64,000 nt of DNA from JACQFZ01 sp036381895 (GTDB lineage Bacteria; Pseudomonadota; Gammaproteobacteria; Acidiferrobacterales; Sulfurifustaceae), in the NCBI GenBank assembly GCA_036381895.1, contig DASVBY010000055.1, forward strand, positions 1 to 64,000, in the 5' to 3' direction. The translations under genes were made by a program, and so were the position numbers. Positions 37,913 to 45,887 of this stretch are shown piece after piece (the first letter of the stretch is position 1; each line of letters begins with the position of its first letter). A model generated the notes under the pieces. That model ran no database searches. It was not told where the DNA came from and saw only the letters and a program-made list of their open reading frames with translations.

Positions 37913-39781
37913 ATGCGAAGGCGCATCGATCTCGGCATCATTCTCCGCCGCCTGCGATCGAGCTGGGCGGCGTTCGTGCACGATCTGCTGATGGTGCCGC
38001 TCGCGTGGCTGGGCGCCTACTGGCTGCGCTTCAATCTCGAGCCGATCCCGGAGCAGTATCTCGACGAGGCCTGGACGCTGCTGCCGGTCGTGTGGTTCGT
38101 GCAGGTGGTCGTATTCTGGCGCTTCGGGCTGTATCGCGGCATCTGGCGTTTCGCGTCGCTGCAGGACCTCTCCCGGATACTGAAGGCCGTCGGGACCGGC
38201 GTCGCCGTGGCGGCTGTCGTGAGCTTCACGCTCACGCGGCTGGAAGGCGTGCCGCGCTCGGTGTTCGTCATATACGCGTGCCTGCTCGTGCTGCTGCTGG
38301 GCGGCCCGCGCTTCCTCTACCGCTCGCTCAAGGACCGCAACCGGCTGCGCGACTCCCGGCAGCGGGCGCTCGTGGTCGGCGCCGGGCGCGCCGGCGAGCA
38401 GCTCGTGCGCGAGCTGCTGCGCGATCGCACCTCGGCGTTCTATCCGGTGGCCTTCGTCGACGACGATCCCGCCAAGATCGGCAAGGAGATCCACGGCGTG
38501 GTCGTGGCGGGCCGGACCAGCGAGCTCGAGCGCCTCGCGCTCAAGTACCGGGCCGACGTGATCGTCGTGGCGCTGCCCGGGGCGGCGCCGGGCGAGCGGC
38601 GCCGGATCGTCGAGGCGTGCGAGCGGGCCGGGCTGCCGTTTCGCACGCTGCCGCCGCTGGAGGATCTGGTGAGCGGACGCGTGAGCGTGCGCCACCTGCG
38701 CAACGTCGAGATCGACGACCTGCTCGGGCGCGAGCCCGTCGAGCTCGACTGGACGGCCATTACCGCGCGGCACCGGGGCCGTTCGGTGCTCGTCACGGGC
38801 GGCGGCGGCTCGATCGGATCGGAGCTGTGCCGCCAGATCGCCCGCCTGGAGCCTTCGCGGCTCGTCGTCTTCGAGCGAAGCGAGCTCAATCTCTACAATA
38901 TCGAGCGCGAGCTGCGCAGCCGGTTTCCGGCGCTCCCGCTGGGTGTCGTGCTCGGCGACGTAGGCGACGGGGCGCTCGTCGAGAAGACGCTGCAGGAGTA
39001 TCGTCCGGAGGTGATCTTTCACGCGGCGGCGTACAAGCACGTACGGCTGCTCGAGAGCCAGGCGCGCGCGGCGGTGCGAAACAACGTGCTCGCGACCCGC
39101 ACGCTGGCGCAGGCGGCGGTGCGCGCCGGCTGCCGTACGTTCGTCTTCATCTCGACCGACAAGGCAGTGAAGCCCGGCAACGTGATGGGCGCGACCAAGC
39201 GCGTGGCCGAGCTGTACTGCCAGGCGTTGAATCAGCATGCGCGCACGCGCTTCGTCACCGTGCGCTTCGGCAACGTCCTCGGCTCGGCGGGCAGCGTCGT
39301 GCCGTTGTTCCAGAAGCAGATCGCGGAAGGGGGCCCGGTGACCGTCACGCACCCGGAGGTGACGCGGTTCTTCATGACCATTCCGGAGGCGACGCAGCTC
39401 ATTCTGCAGGCGAGCAGCGTCGGCGAGGGCGGGGAGATCTTCGTGCTCAGCATGGGGGAGCCGGTCAATATCCGCTACCTTGCCGAACAGCTCATCATTC
39501 TGTCCGGCAAGCGCCCCGGCGAGGATATCGAGATCGTGTACACCGGCCTGCGTCCGGGCGAGAAGCTGCACGAGGAGCTGTTTCAGGGGGACGAAGAGCT
39601 GATCGGCACCGCACACCCGAAGCTGCTGCTCGCGCGCAGCCGGATGCGGCCGCTGGCGTTGCTCGAGCGCGATATCGACATGATGGCGGAGGCGTGCGCG
39701 AGGAACGACGAGCAGCGGGTGTGCCAGCTGCTCGACCGGTTCTACGCCCCACGCGGCCCGGCGACGCGCACCGCTTCGTGA
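37913..39781 (+). CDS. Long-form nucleoside-diphosphate-sugar 4,6-dehydratase (WbpM/PglF-like)
   Basis: 622 residues. Four N-terminal membrane helices, a first Rossmann domain (RALVVGAGRAGEQLVREL near residue 143), and a second, catalytic one with VLVTGGGGSIGSELCRQIARL near residue 293. The active-site stretch STDKAVKPGNVMGATKR has methionine where most short-chain dehydrogenases have tyrosine, as known for WbpM-type enzymes. The product would be a UDP-4-keto-6-deoxy-N-acetylhexosamine. No matching aminotransferase, acetyltransferase or obvious reductase lies nearby. It starts 8 bp after the transferase gene. Confidence 0.92.
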   Translation: MRRRIDLGIILRRLRSSWAAFVHDLLMVPLAWLGAYWLRFNLEPIPEQYLDEAWTLLPVVWFVQVVVFWRFGLYRGIWRFASLQDLSRILKAVGTGVAVAAVVSFTLTRLEGVPRSVFVIYACLLVLLLGGPRFLYRSLKDRNRLRDSRQRALVVGAGRAGEQLVRELLRDRTSAFYPVAFVDDDPAKIGKEIHGVVVAGRTSELERLALKYRADVIVVALPGAAPGERRRIVEACERAGLPFRTLPPLEDLVSGRVSVRHLRNVEIDDLLGREPVELDWTAITARHRGRSVLVTGGGGSIGSELCRQIARLEPSRLVVFERSELNLYNIERELRSRFPALPLGVVLGDVGDGALVEKTLQEYRPEVIFHAAAYKHVRLLESQARAAVRNNVLATRTLAQAAVRAGCRTFVFISTDKAVKPGNVMGATKRVAELYCQALNQHARTRFVTVRFGNVLGSAGSVVPLFQKQIAEGGPVTVTHPEVTRFFMTIPEATQLILQASSVGEGGEIFVLSMGEPVNIRYLAEQLIILSGKRPGEDIEIVYTGLRPGEKLHEELFQGDEELIGTAHPKLLLARSRMRPLALLERDIDMMAEACARNDEQRVCQLLDRFYAPRGPATRTAS

Positions 39782-39881
39782 GGAATCCGATCTTGGACCG
39801 CGTGGAGTGCACTGACGCCCCGCGGCGCGCCGCGCGCCGGAGCGCGCGGCCGCGGCCTACAGCAGCACGGCGAGCCGACGC

Positions 39882-40883
39882 ATGAACGTACTGGTCACGG
39901 GCGGAGCCGGCTACATCGGCTCCCACATGGTCAAGATGCTCCGTCGCGCCGGCGCGGAAGTCGTCGTCTTCGACAACCTCTCGGGCGGCGAGCGCAAGGC
40001 GGTCGTCGGCGGAACGTTCGTCCCGGGCGATATCAACGACGCCGCCGCGGTGGCCGCGCTGTTCGCGCGGGTTCGCATCGACGCGGTGATGCATTTCGCG
40101 GCGCTGATTCAGGTCGGCGAATCGATGCGCGAGCCGGCGAGATACTACCGCACGAACTTCGCGGGCACGCTGAACGTGCTCGAGGCCATGCGCGCGGCCG
40201 GAGTGCGCCATTTCATCTTCTCCTCTTCGGCGGCGATCTTCGGAGAGCCGCAGTACACGCCGATCGACGAGGCGCATCCCGCGGCGCCGATCAATCCGTA
40301 CGGCTTCTCGAAGTGGGCGGTGGAGCGGGTGCTCGCGGAGTACGACCGCGCCTACGGGATTCGCTCGGTGAGTCTGCGCTATTTCAACGCCGCCGGCGCC
40401 GATCCGGAAGGCGAGCTCGGCGAATGCCACGAACCCGAGACGCACCTGATACCGCTCGTGCTGCAGGCGGCGTCCGGGCGGCGCAGGTCGATCACGATCT
40501 ACGGCACCGATTACCCTACCGCCGACGGCACCTGCATCCGCGACTACATCCACGTGGACGATCTGTGCCAGGCGCATCTCAAAGCGCTGGAGTTCCTGAT
40601 GCGCGGCGAGCGCAGCGCCGCGTACAATCTCGGCAACGGCCGCGGCTTCTCGGTGCGGCAGATCATCGATGCCGCCGAGCGCGTCACCGGGCGGCCGATC
40701 GCCGTCGAGATCGGACCGCGGCGCCCAGGCGATCCGGCGGTGCTCGTCGCCGACTCGAAGCGCGCGATCGCCGAGCTCGGCTGGCGGCCGCAGTACCAGG
40801 AGCTCGAGACGATACTGCGCCACGCGTGGGCCTGGGAGCAGCGCCGCGCCCGCGGCGACAACGAAGGAACAAACACCGAATGA
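39882..40883 (+). CDS. galE: UDP-glucose 4-epimerase
   Basis: 333 residues: GGAGYIGSHMVKML NAD loop at residues 7-20, FAALIQVGESM, SSSAAIFGEP, the catalytic YGFSKWAVE, the GalE-typical RYFNAAGADPEGELGE and the GTDYPTADGTCIRDYIHVDDL region. These are diagnostic for GalE rather than generic epimerases. It provides UDP-Gal, or could reduce or epimerise related sugars. A 100-bp gap separates it from the dehydratase. It overlaps ugd by ATGA. Confidence 0.93.
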   Translation: MNVLVTGGAGYIGSHMVKMLRRAGAEVVVFDNLSGGERKAVVGGTFVPGDINDAAAVAALFARVRIDAVMHFAALIQVGESMREPARYYRTNFAGTLNVLEAMRAAGVRHFIFSSSAAIFGEPQYTPIDEAHPAAPINPYGFSKWAVERVLAEYDRAYGIRSVSLRYFNAAGADPEGELGECHEPETHLIPLVLQAASGRRRSITIYGTDYPTADGTCIRDYIHVDDLCQAHLKALEFLMRGERSAAYNLGNGRGFSVRQIIDAAERVTGRPIAVEIGPRRPGDPAVLVADSKRAIAELGWRPQYQELETILRHAWAWEQRRARGDNEGTNTE

Positions 40884-42211
40884 AGCTCACAGTGATAGGA
40901 ACCGGGTACGTCGGCCTGGTGACGGGCGCGTGCCTGGCGGAAATGGGCAACGAGGTCACCTGCGTCGATATCGACGGCGCGAAGATCGAGCAGTTGCGCC
41001 GGGGCGTGCTGCCGATCTACGAGCCGGGACTCGAGCCGATCGTCGTCGGCAACGTGCAGGAAGGCCGCCTGCGGTTCGCGACCTCGCTCGAGGACCCCGA
41101 TGCCGCGTCGCGGCTGTACATGATCGCGGTCGGCACGCCCCCGGCCGAGGACGGCTCGTGCGACTTGCGGCACGTGCTCGCGGTCGCCGCCGACATCGGC
41201 CGCGTCATGACCGACTACACGGTGGTCGTGGAGAAGTCGACGGTTCCCGTGGGCACCGCGGAGCGAATCCGGGGCGTGATCCGCGAGGAGCTGGGCAAGC
41301 GCAACCTCGACCTCCCGTTCGACGTCGTGAGCAATCCGGAGTTTCTCAAGGAGGGCGATGCGGTCCAGGATTTCATGCGTCCGGACCGTATCATCATCGG
41401 CACCGACAGCGAACGGGCGCGCGAGATGCTGCGCGAGCTGTACGCGCCGTTCATGCGCACGCGCGAGCGCGTCATCTTCATGGGCGTGCGCGACGCGGAG
41501 CTGACGAAGTACGCGGCCAACGCCATGCTCGCGACCAAGATCTCGTTTATGAACGAGATCGCGAGCCTGTGCGATCGGCTGGGGGTGGACGTCGAGAACG
41601 TGCGCGTCGGTATCGGCTCCGACTCGCGCATCGGCTATTCGTTCATCTATCCCGGCGTCGGCTACGGCGGCTCGTGCTTCCCCAAGGACATGCGCGCGCT
41701 GATCCACATGGCGGCTGCCGCCGACGTCGAGCCGCTGGTACTGCAGGCGGTCGAACACCGCAACCGCGCGCAGCGGCGCGTGCTGTTCGATAAGATCACG
41801 CGGCATTTCGGCAGCGATCTGAGCGGACTGCGGTTCGCCGTCTGGGGGCTCGCCTTCAAGCCGGGTACCGATGACATGCGCGAAGCGCCGTCGATCGCGC
41901 TGCTGCAGCAGCTGATTGGTGCGGGCGCCACGGTGTGCGCGTACGACCCGGCGGCCGCCGGCGTCGCCCGGCGGGAGCTGCCGCGCGAATGGTTCGATTC
42001 CGGGCGGCTGACGCTCGCCGCGCATCAGTACGATGCCGTGCGCGGCGCGGATGCGCTGGTGCTGGTCACGGAATGGAAACCGTTCCGCCATCCGGACTTC
42101 ACCCGAATCAAAGCCGACATGAAGCGTGCCGTTGTTTTCGACGGACGCAACCAATACGATCCGAAGGCGCTGCGGGACGCGGGATTCGTGTACTTCGGGA
42201 TCGGCCGGTAG
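40880..42211 (+). CDS. ugd: UDP-glucose 6-dehydrogenase
   Basis: Oxidises UDP-Glc to UDP-GlcA with two NAD. 443 residues: GTGYVGLVTGACLAEMGNEV at residues 7-26, VVEKSTVPVGTAERI, SNPEFLKEGDAV, and the catalytic GYGGSCFPKD with Cys266. The C-terminal UDP-binding domain contains WGLAFKPGTDDMREAPS. Its product feeds the UDP-glucuronate epimerase at 11.6 kb. The start codon overlaps the galE stop. Confidence 0.96.
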   Translation: MKLTVIGTGYVGLVTGACLAEMGNEVTCVDIDGAKIEQLRRGVLPIYEPGLEPIVVGNVQEGRLRFATSLEDPDAASRLYMIAVGTPPAEDGSCDLRHVLAVAADIGRVMTDYTVVVEKSTVPVGTAERIRGVIREELGKRNLDLPFDVVSNPEFLKEGDAVQDFMRPDRIIIGTDSERAREMLRELYAPFMRTRERVIFMGVRDAELTKYAANAMLATKISFMNEIASLCDRLGVDVENVRVGIGSDSRIGYSFIYPGVGYGGSCFPKDMRALIHMAAAADVEPLVLQAVEHRNRAQRRVLFDKITRHFGSDLSGLRFAVWGLAFKPGTDDMREAPSIALLQQLIGAGATVCAYDPAAAGVARRELPREWFDSGRLTLAAHQYDAVRGADALVLVTEWKPFRHPDFTRIKADMKRAVVFDGRNQYDPKALRDAGFVYFGIGR

Positions 42212-42375
42212 CGGAGAATGGAGCGCGCTTCGGCCCGACGTTGCGCCGCCGGGCAGCGTGCGCGCCGCGCGACCGTCGGCGCCGCGGCACCACTCACGGC
42301 AGCGCCGCTCCCGTCGCGGCGCGACCGCGAGGATACTTGTTTGCTTTTGCGAGGTAGCGAGGTAGTCGAAGAACA

Positions 42376-43245
42376 ATGGAGCGAATCGTCAAAGCAGTAT
42401 TCCCGGTCGCCGGGCTCGGAACCCGGTTCCTGCCGGCGACGAAGGCGGCACCGAAGGAAATACTGCCGATCGTGGACAAGCCGATCATCCAGTACGCCGC
42501 GGAGGAGGCGATCGGTGCCGGTATGCACCAGCTCATCTTCGTGACCGGCCGGCACAAGCGCGCGATCGAAGACCATTTCGACAAGGCGTACGAGCTCGAG
42601 CGCGAGCTCGCGTCCAAAGGCAAGCTGGAGCTGCTCGCGAGCGTGCGCACGGTGCTGCCCGAAGAGGCCACCTGCATCTACACCCGCCAGCCCGAGGCGC
42701 TCGGGTTGGGACACGCGGTGCTTTGCGCCTCGCCGGTGGTCGGCAACGAGCCGTTTGCGGTGGTGCTCGCCGACGACGTGATCCGCGCGGCGCCGAGCGT
42801 GCTCGAGCAGATGGCCGAGGTGTACCGGCGCAATCGCTGCTCCGTGATCGGCGTGCAGCGCGTCGGGCGGGAGGAGACGGCCAGCTACGGCATCGTCGAT
42901 GCCGAGCCGATTGGCGAGCGGCTGTATCGCATCAAGGGAATCGTCGAGAAGCCGAGCCCGGCGCAGGCGCCGTCCGACCTCGCGGTGGTGGGCCGGTACA
43001 TCCTGACGCCGCGCATCTTCGAGCTCCTGCGCAACGTGCGCGCGGGGGCGGGCGGCGAGATCCAGTTGACCGACGGGATCGCGGCGCTGCTCGCACACGA
43101 GCAGGTGCTCGCCTACGAGTTCGAAGGCAAGCGGTACGACTGCGGCAGCAAGCTCGGTTATCTGCAGGCGACCGTCGAGTACGCGCTCGACCACGCCGAG
43201 CTCAACTCGAAGTTCCGGGAGTACCTGAAGCGGCTCGACATCTGA
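42376..43245 (+). CDS. galU: UTP-glucose-1-phosphate uridylyltransferase
   Basis: Makes UDP-Glc from UTP and Glc-1-P, the precursor for both galE and ugd. 289 residues: FPVAGLGTRFLPATKAAPKE (nucleotide-binding loop) at residues 9-28, FVTGRHKRAIEDHFD, GLGHAV, VLADD and FEGKRYDCGSKLGYL. It follows a 164-bp gap that includes a perfect tandem GCGAGGTA repeat (42349-42364) and probably its own promoter. galU-galE-ugd together close the polysaccharide locus. Confidence 0.96.
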   Translation: MERIVKAVFPVAGLGTRFLPATKAAPKEILPIVDKPIIQYAAEEAIGAGMHQLIFVTGRHKRAIEDHFDKAYELERELASKGKLELLASVRTVLPEEATCIYTRQPEALGLGHAVLCASPVVGNEPFAVVLADDVIRAAPSVLEQMAEVYRRNRCSVIGVQRVGREETASYGIVDAEPIGERLYRIKGIVEKPSPAQAPSDLAVVGRYILTPRIFELLRNVRAGAGGEIQLTDGIAALLAHEQVLAYEFEGKRYDCGSKLGYLQATVEYALDHAELNSKFREYLKRLDI

Positions 43246-43278
43246 AACGGCGCGCTTTCGCCCGGGTACGGCAGCCGA

Positions 43279-43284
43279 TATAAT
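43279..43284 (+). promoter_or_regulatory. Candidate -10 box for hpt-mtnP
   Basis: A perfect TATAAT at 43279-43284 in the 95-bp gap after galU, with only a weak TTTCGC at 43256-43261 as -35 at 17-base spacing. It would start transcription near 43291, about 50 bases before the GTG at 43341. Confidence 0.5.
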
Positions 43285-43340
43285 CCCGCGGCTTCACGAC
43301 CCCTGCGCGCGAAGTCTCCGGATATCGTGGCCTTACCCGC

Positions 43341-43892
43341 GTGAAAGCGATCACTGCTCAGCAGGCATGGGAGGTGCTGCGGAGAGCGGAGCGCCTGTAC
43401 GCGCCGCAGGAGGTGGAAGCGGCGCTCGACCGCATGGCGCAGGCGATCACCGACCACCTCGCGGCCGCCGATCCTCTGCTCGTCTGCATCATGACGGGCG
43501 GCGTGGTTCCGTTCGGCAAGCTGCTGCCGCGTCTGCAGTTCCCGTTCGAGACCGATTTCGTGCATGCCACCCGCTATGGCGACCGGCTGCGCGGCGGCGA
43601 GCTCGACTGGCGTGTGCCACCGTCGCAGGACGCACGCGGGCGCGTGGTGCTCCTGATCGACGACATCCTCGACGAGGGCGAGACGCTCGCGGGCATCGAG
43701 GCGCGCTATCGCGCGGACGGAGCGCAGGCGGTGTACAAGGCGGTGCTGGTCGTGAAGCGGCGGGCGCGCACGCGCGACGTCGCCGTCGAGTTCCGCGGCG
43801 TCGAGGTGCCCGACCGCTATGTCTTCGGCTACGGCATGGACTACAAGGGCTACCTGCGCAACGCGCCCGGCATCTTCGCGGAAGCGCAATGA
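43341..43892 (+). CDS. hpt: Hypoxanthine-guanine phosphoribosyltransferase
   Basis: Salvages hypoxanthine or guanine with PRPP to IMP or GMP. 183 residues of type I PRTase: CIMTGGVVPFGKLLPRL, the PRPP loop VVLLIDDILDEGETLAG near residue 101 and DRYVFGYGMDYKGYLRN at the C-terminus. The start is GTG 43341. It overlaps mtnP by ATGA, so hypoxanthine released from methylthioinosine by the next enzyme could be reused directly; this link is inferred from gene order. Confidence 0.92.
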   Translation: MKAITAQQAWEVLRRAERLYAPQEVEAALDRMAQAITDHLAAADPLLVCIMTGGVVPFGKLLPRLQFPFETDFVHATRYGDRLRGGELDWRVPPSQDARGRVVLLIDDILDEGETLAGIEARYRADGAQAVYKAVLVVKRRARTRDVAVEFRGVEVPDRYVFGYGMDYKGYLRNAPGIFAEAQ

Positions 43893-44641
43893 CGAAGCTT
43901 GCCATCATCGGCGGCAGCGGCCTCACGCAGCTCGAGAACCTCGAGGTCGAGCGGCGCGAAGTGGCGCGCACGCCGTATGGCGAACCCTCCGGCCCCATGG
44001 TCTTCGGCCGCCTGCAGGGAAGGGAGGTTGTGTTCCTGCCGCGGCACGGACCGCAGCACACCATCCCGCCGCATCAGGTGAACTACCGCGCCAACGTCTG
44101 GGCGCTCAGGCAGGCCGGGGTGGAGCGCGTCATCGCCGTGGCGGCGGTCGGCGGCATCGCCGATGGGCTGCAGGCGACGGACATTCTGTTTCCCGATCAG
44201 ATCATCGACTACACCTACGGCCGGGCGCACACGTTCTTCGACGGCGAGCAGGGGGAGGTGCGGCACGTCGATTTCACTTACCCCTATTGCCCGGAGCTGC
44301 GCGCGCTGCTCATCGCCGCTGCGGCGCGGGCGGGCATCGCGGCCGTCGAAAGCGGGACTTATGCGGCGACGCAGGGCCCGCGTTTCGAGACCGCGGCCGA
44401 GATCCGTCGGCTCGAGCGCGACGGGGCGGACGTGGTGGGCATGACCGGCATGCCCGAGGCGGCGCTCGCGCGCGAGCTCGGGCTGCGCTATGCCGCGATC
44501 GCGGTGGTCGTCAATCGTGCGGCCGGCAAGGAAGAGGCGCCGATCAGCCTGAAGGAAATCGAGGCCAACCTGCGGCAGGGAATGGCGAAGGTGCGGCGGC
44601 TGCTCGAGCACGCCATCCCGCTGATCGTCCCGGAGCGCTGA
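43889..44641 (+). CDS. mtnP: S-methyl-5'-thioinosine (or thioadenosine) phosphorylase
   Basis: 250-residue PNP/MTAP-family enzyme: LAIIGGSGLTQLENL at the start, LPRHGPQHTIPPHQVNYRANVWAL, YAATQGPRFETAAEI and GMTGMPEAALARELG. The C-terminal base-binding segment reads VVNRAAGKEEAP, lacking the DYD aspartates that methylthioadenosine phosphorylases use to hold the 6-amino group. That is the pattern of the Pseudomonas methylthioinosine phosphorylase, so I favour MTI as substrate. Overlap with hpt supports hypoxanthine as the product. Confidence 0.87.
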   Translation: MTKLAIIGGSGLTQLENLEVERREVARTPYGEPSGPMVFGRLQGREVVFLPRHGPQHTIPPHQVNYRANVWALRQAGVERVIAVAAVGGIADGLQATDILFPDQIIDYTYGRAHTFFDGEQGEVRHVDFTYPYCPELRALLIAAAARAGIAAVESGTYAATQGPRFETAAEIRRLERDGADVVGMTGMPEAALARELGLRYAAIAVVVNRAAGKEEAPISLKEIEANLRQGMAKVRRLLEHAIPLIVPER

Positions 44642-44657
44642 ACCGCTCGCCCGCGGG

Positions 44658-45206
44658 TCAGCCGGCCGCGGGTCGAACCCGCACCAGGACCCCGAACTTC
44701 GGGTGATCGAAGTAGTGAAGGTCGTTGCTGCGCACGCGGCGCTCCTCTTCGATCACATAGCTCGGAGCGGCGTCGCTGCCGATGGCGGTCGCGCGCGGCT
44801 GGAACAGGAGCCGCAGTTCGACGTGGAGGAAGCGGCTAACGTAGAAGCGCAGCGCCCCCTCGAGCTCCCGGTCCCAGCTCGCGAGCGCGACCGCGGAGCC
44901 GCTCGAGCGCGGCTCGGCGGGCTGTACCCAGCGCTTGTGCAGCATCACACGGTAGCGCCCATCCGCCCGCAGCGCGTCTGCGATGCTGGTGAAGTCCTCG
45001 GTCGGCGTCATTTCCCGCGGCGATACCGTTTGTGCGGCCTCGCTCGGCTGCTCGATCCGCGTCCAGAGCTCCGCGCCCTCGAGGTCGGGGAGCCGGATCT
45101 CGAACACCAGCACTTCGATTTCGTAGCTCGCCGCGGCGCCGGTGGCGGCGAGCGCGGGAATGGCGTTGCAGCAGAGGAGCAGGAGAGCCGTGAGCAGACG
45201 GGTCAT
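44658..45206 (-). CDS. csiV: CsiV-family periplasmic protein
   Basis: 182 residues with a signal peptide (hydrophobic LLTALLLLCCNAIPALA, cleavage near residue 20). The mature part has YEIEVLVFEI near its start, YRVMLHKRWVQPA in the middle and LHYFDHPKFGVLVRV near the C-terminus, the pattern of the CsiV (DUF2057-independent, PF10972-type) family. Members are described as peptidoglycan-binding and lie beside mfd and mtnP in Pseudomonas, the same neighbourhood as here. Function in this organism is not established. It faces def across 67 bp. Confidence 0.8.
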   Translation of the reverse strand: MTRLLTALLLLCCNAIPALAATGAAASYEIEVLVFEIRLPDLEGAELWTRIEQPSEAAQTVSPREMTPTEDFTSIADALRADGRYRVMLHKRWVQPAEPRSSGSAVALASWDRELEGALRFYVSRFLHVELRLLFQPRATAIGSDAAPSYVIEEERRVRSNDLHYFDHPKFGVLVRVRPAAG

Positions 45207-45231
45207 CGTTTTTCCGGGCAGACTGCTTCGC

Positions 45232-45237
45232 TATAGT
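45232..45237 (+). promoter_or_regulatory. Candidate -10 box for def
   Basis: TATAGT at 45232-45237, in the short gap between divergent csiV and def; the -35 position (about 45209-45214) is only T-rich. Transcription would begin near 45244, which excludes ATG 45238 and supports ATG 45274 as the def start. Confidence 0.45.
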
Positions 45238-45273
45238 ATGTCGCAACTGTACCCGCTTTACGAGAACGGACCG

Positions 45274-45828
45274 ATGGCTGTACGCACGGTACTGCGCATG
45301 GGCGACCCGCTGCTCTACCGCAAGGCGGCGCCGGTCGAGGCGTTCAACACGCCCGAGCTCGATCGGCTGATCGAGGACATGTTCGACACCATGGCCGCCT
45401 ACAACGGCGCGGGGCTCGCCGCACCGCAGATCGGCGTGTCGCTGCGCATTGCGATCTTCGGCGTGCAGGCGAATCCGCGCTACCCGCAGGCCGAACCGGT
45501 ACCCACCACGGTCCTCATCAACCCGACGCTGCATCCGATCGGCGACGAGATGGAAGAAGGGTGGGAGGGCTGCTTGAGCGTGCCCGGGATGCGCGGGCTC
45601 GTGAGCCGCTACCGGCAGCTGCGCTACACCGGCTACGATCAGCGCGGCAATCCGATCGATCGCACCGTCTCGGGCTTTCACGCGCGCGTGGTACAGCACG
45701 AGTGCGATCACCTCGACGGGACCCTCTACCCGATGCGCCTGCGCGATCTGCGTATGTTCGGGTTCGAGGACGTGCTGTTCCCCGATCTGAAGCGCCCGGA
45801 GAAGACCGCCCCCGCTGAAACTCGCTAG
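45274..45828 (+). CDS. def: Peptide deformylase
   Basis: Removes the formyl group from nascent proteins. 184 residues with all three metalloenzyme motifs: GAGLAAPQIG at residues 45-54, EGCLS at 98-102 and HECDH at 142-146, giving metal ligands Cys100, His142 and His146. ATG 45274 matches the usual N-terminus (a short strand then DPLL). An in-frame ATG at 45238 would add 12 residues but overlaps a TATAGT promoter-like box. It is not next to fmt, the commoner def neighbour, so this may be a second deformylase gene. Confidence 0.93.
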   Translation: MAVRTVLRMGDPLLYRKAAPVEAFNTPELDRLIEDMFDTMAAYNGAGLAAPQIGVSLRIAIFGVQANPRYPQAEPVPTTVLINPTLHPIGDEMEEGWEGCLSVPGMRGLVSRYRQLRYTGYDQRGNPIDRTVSGFHARVVQHECDHLDGTLYPMRLRDLRMFGFEDVLFPDLKRPEKTAPAETR

Positions 45829-45887
45829 GGGTCACCCGAGCGCACCGCACGGACAGGCCGCCAGGCTCGGTGGGGCGCACTCGCGTC

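Noticed and set aside
42349..42364. GCGAGGTA tandem repeat before galU as an ops/JUMPstart element
   Set aside because: Only about 8 of 11 positions fit ops, it lacks the rest of JUMPstart, and it lies downstream of nearly the whole locus.
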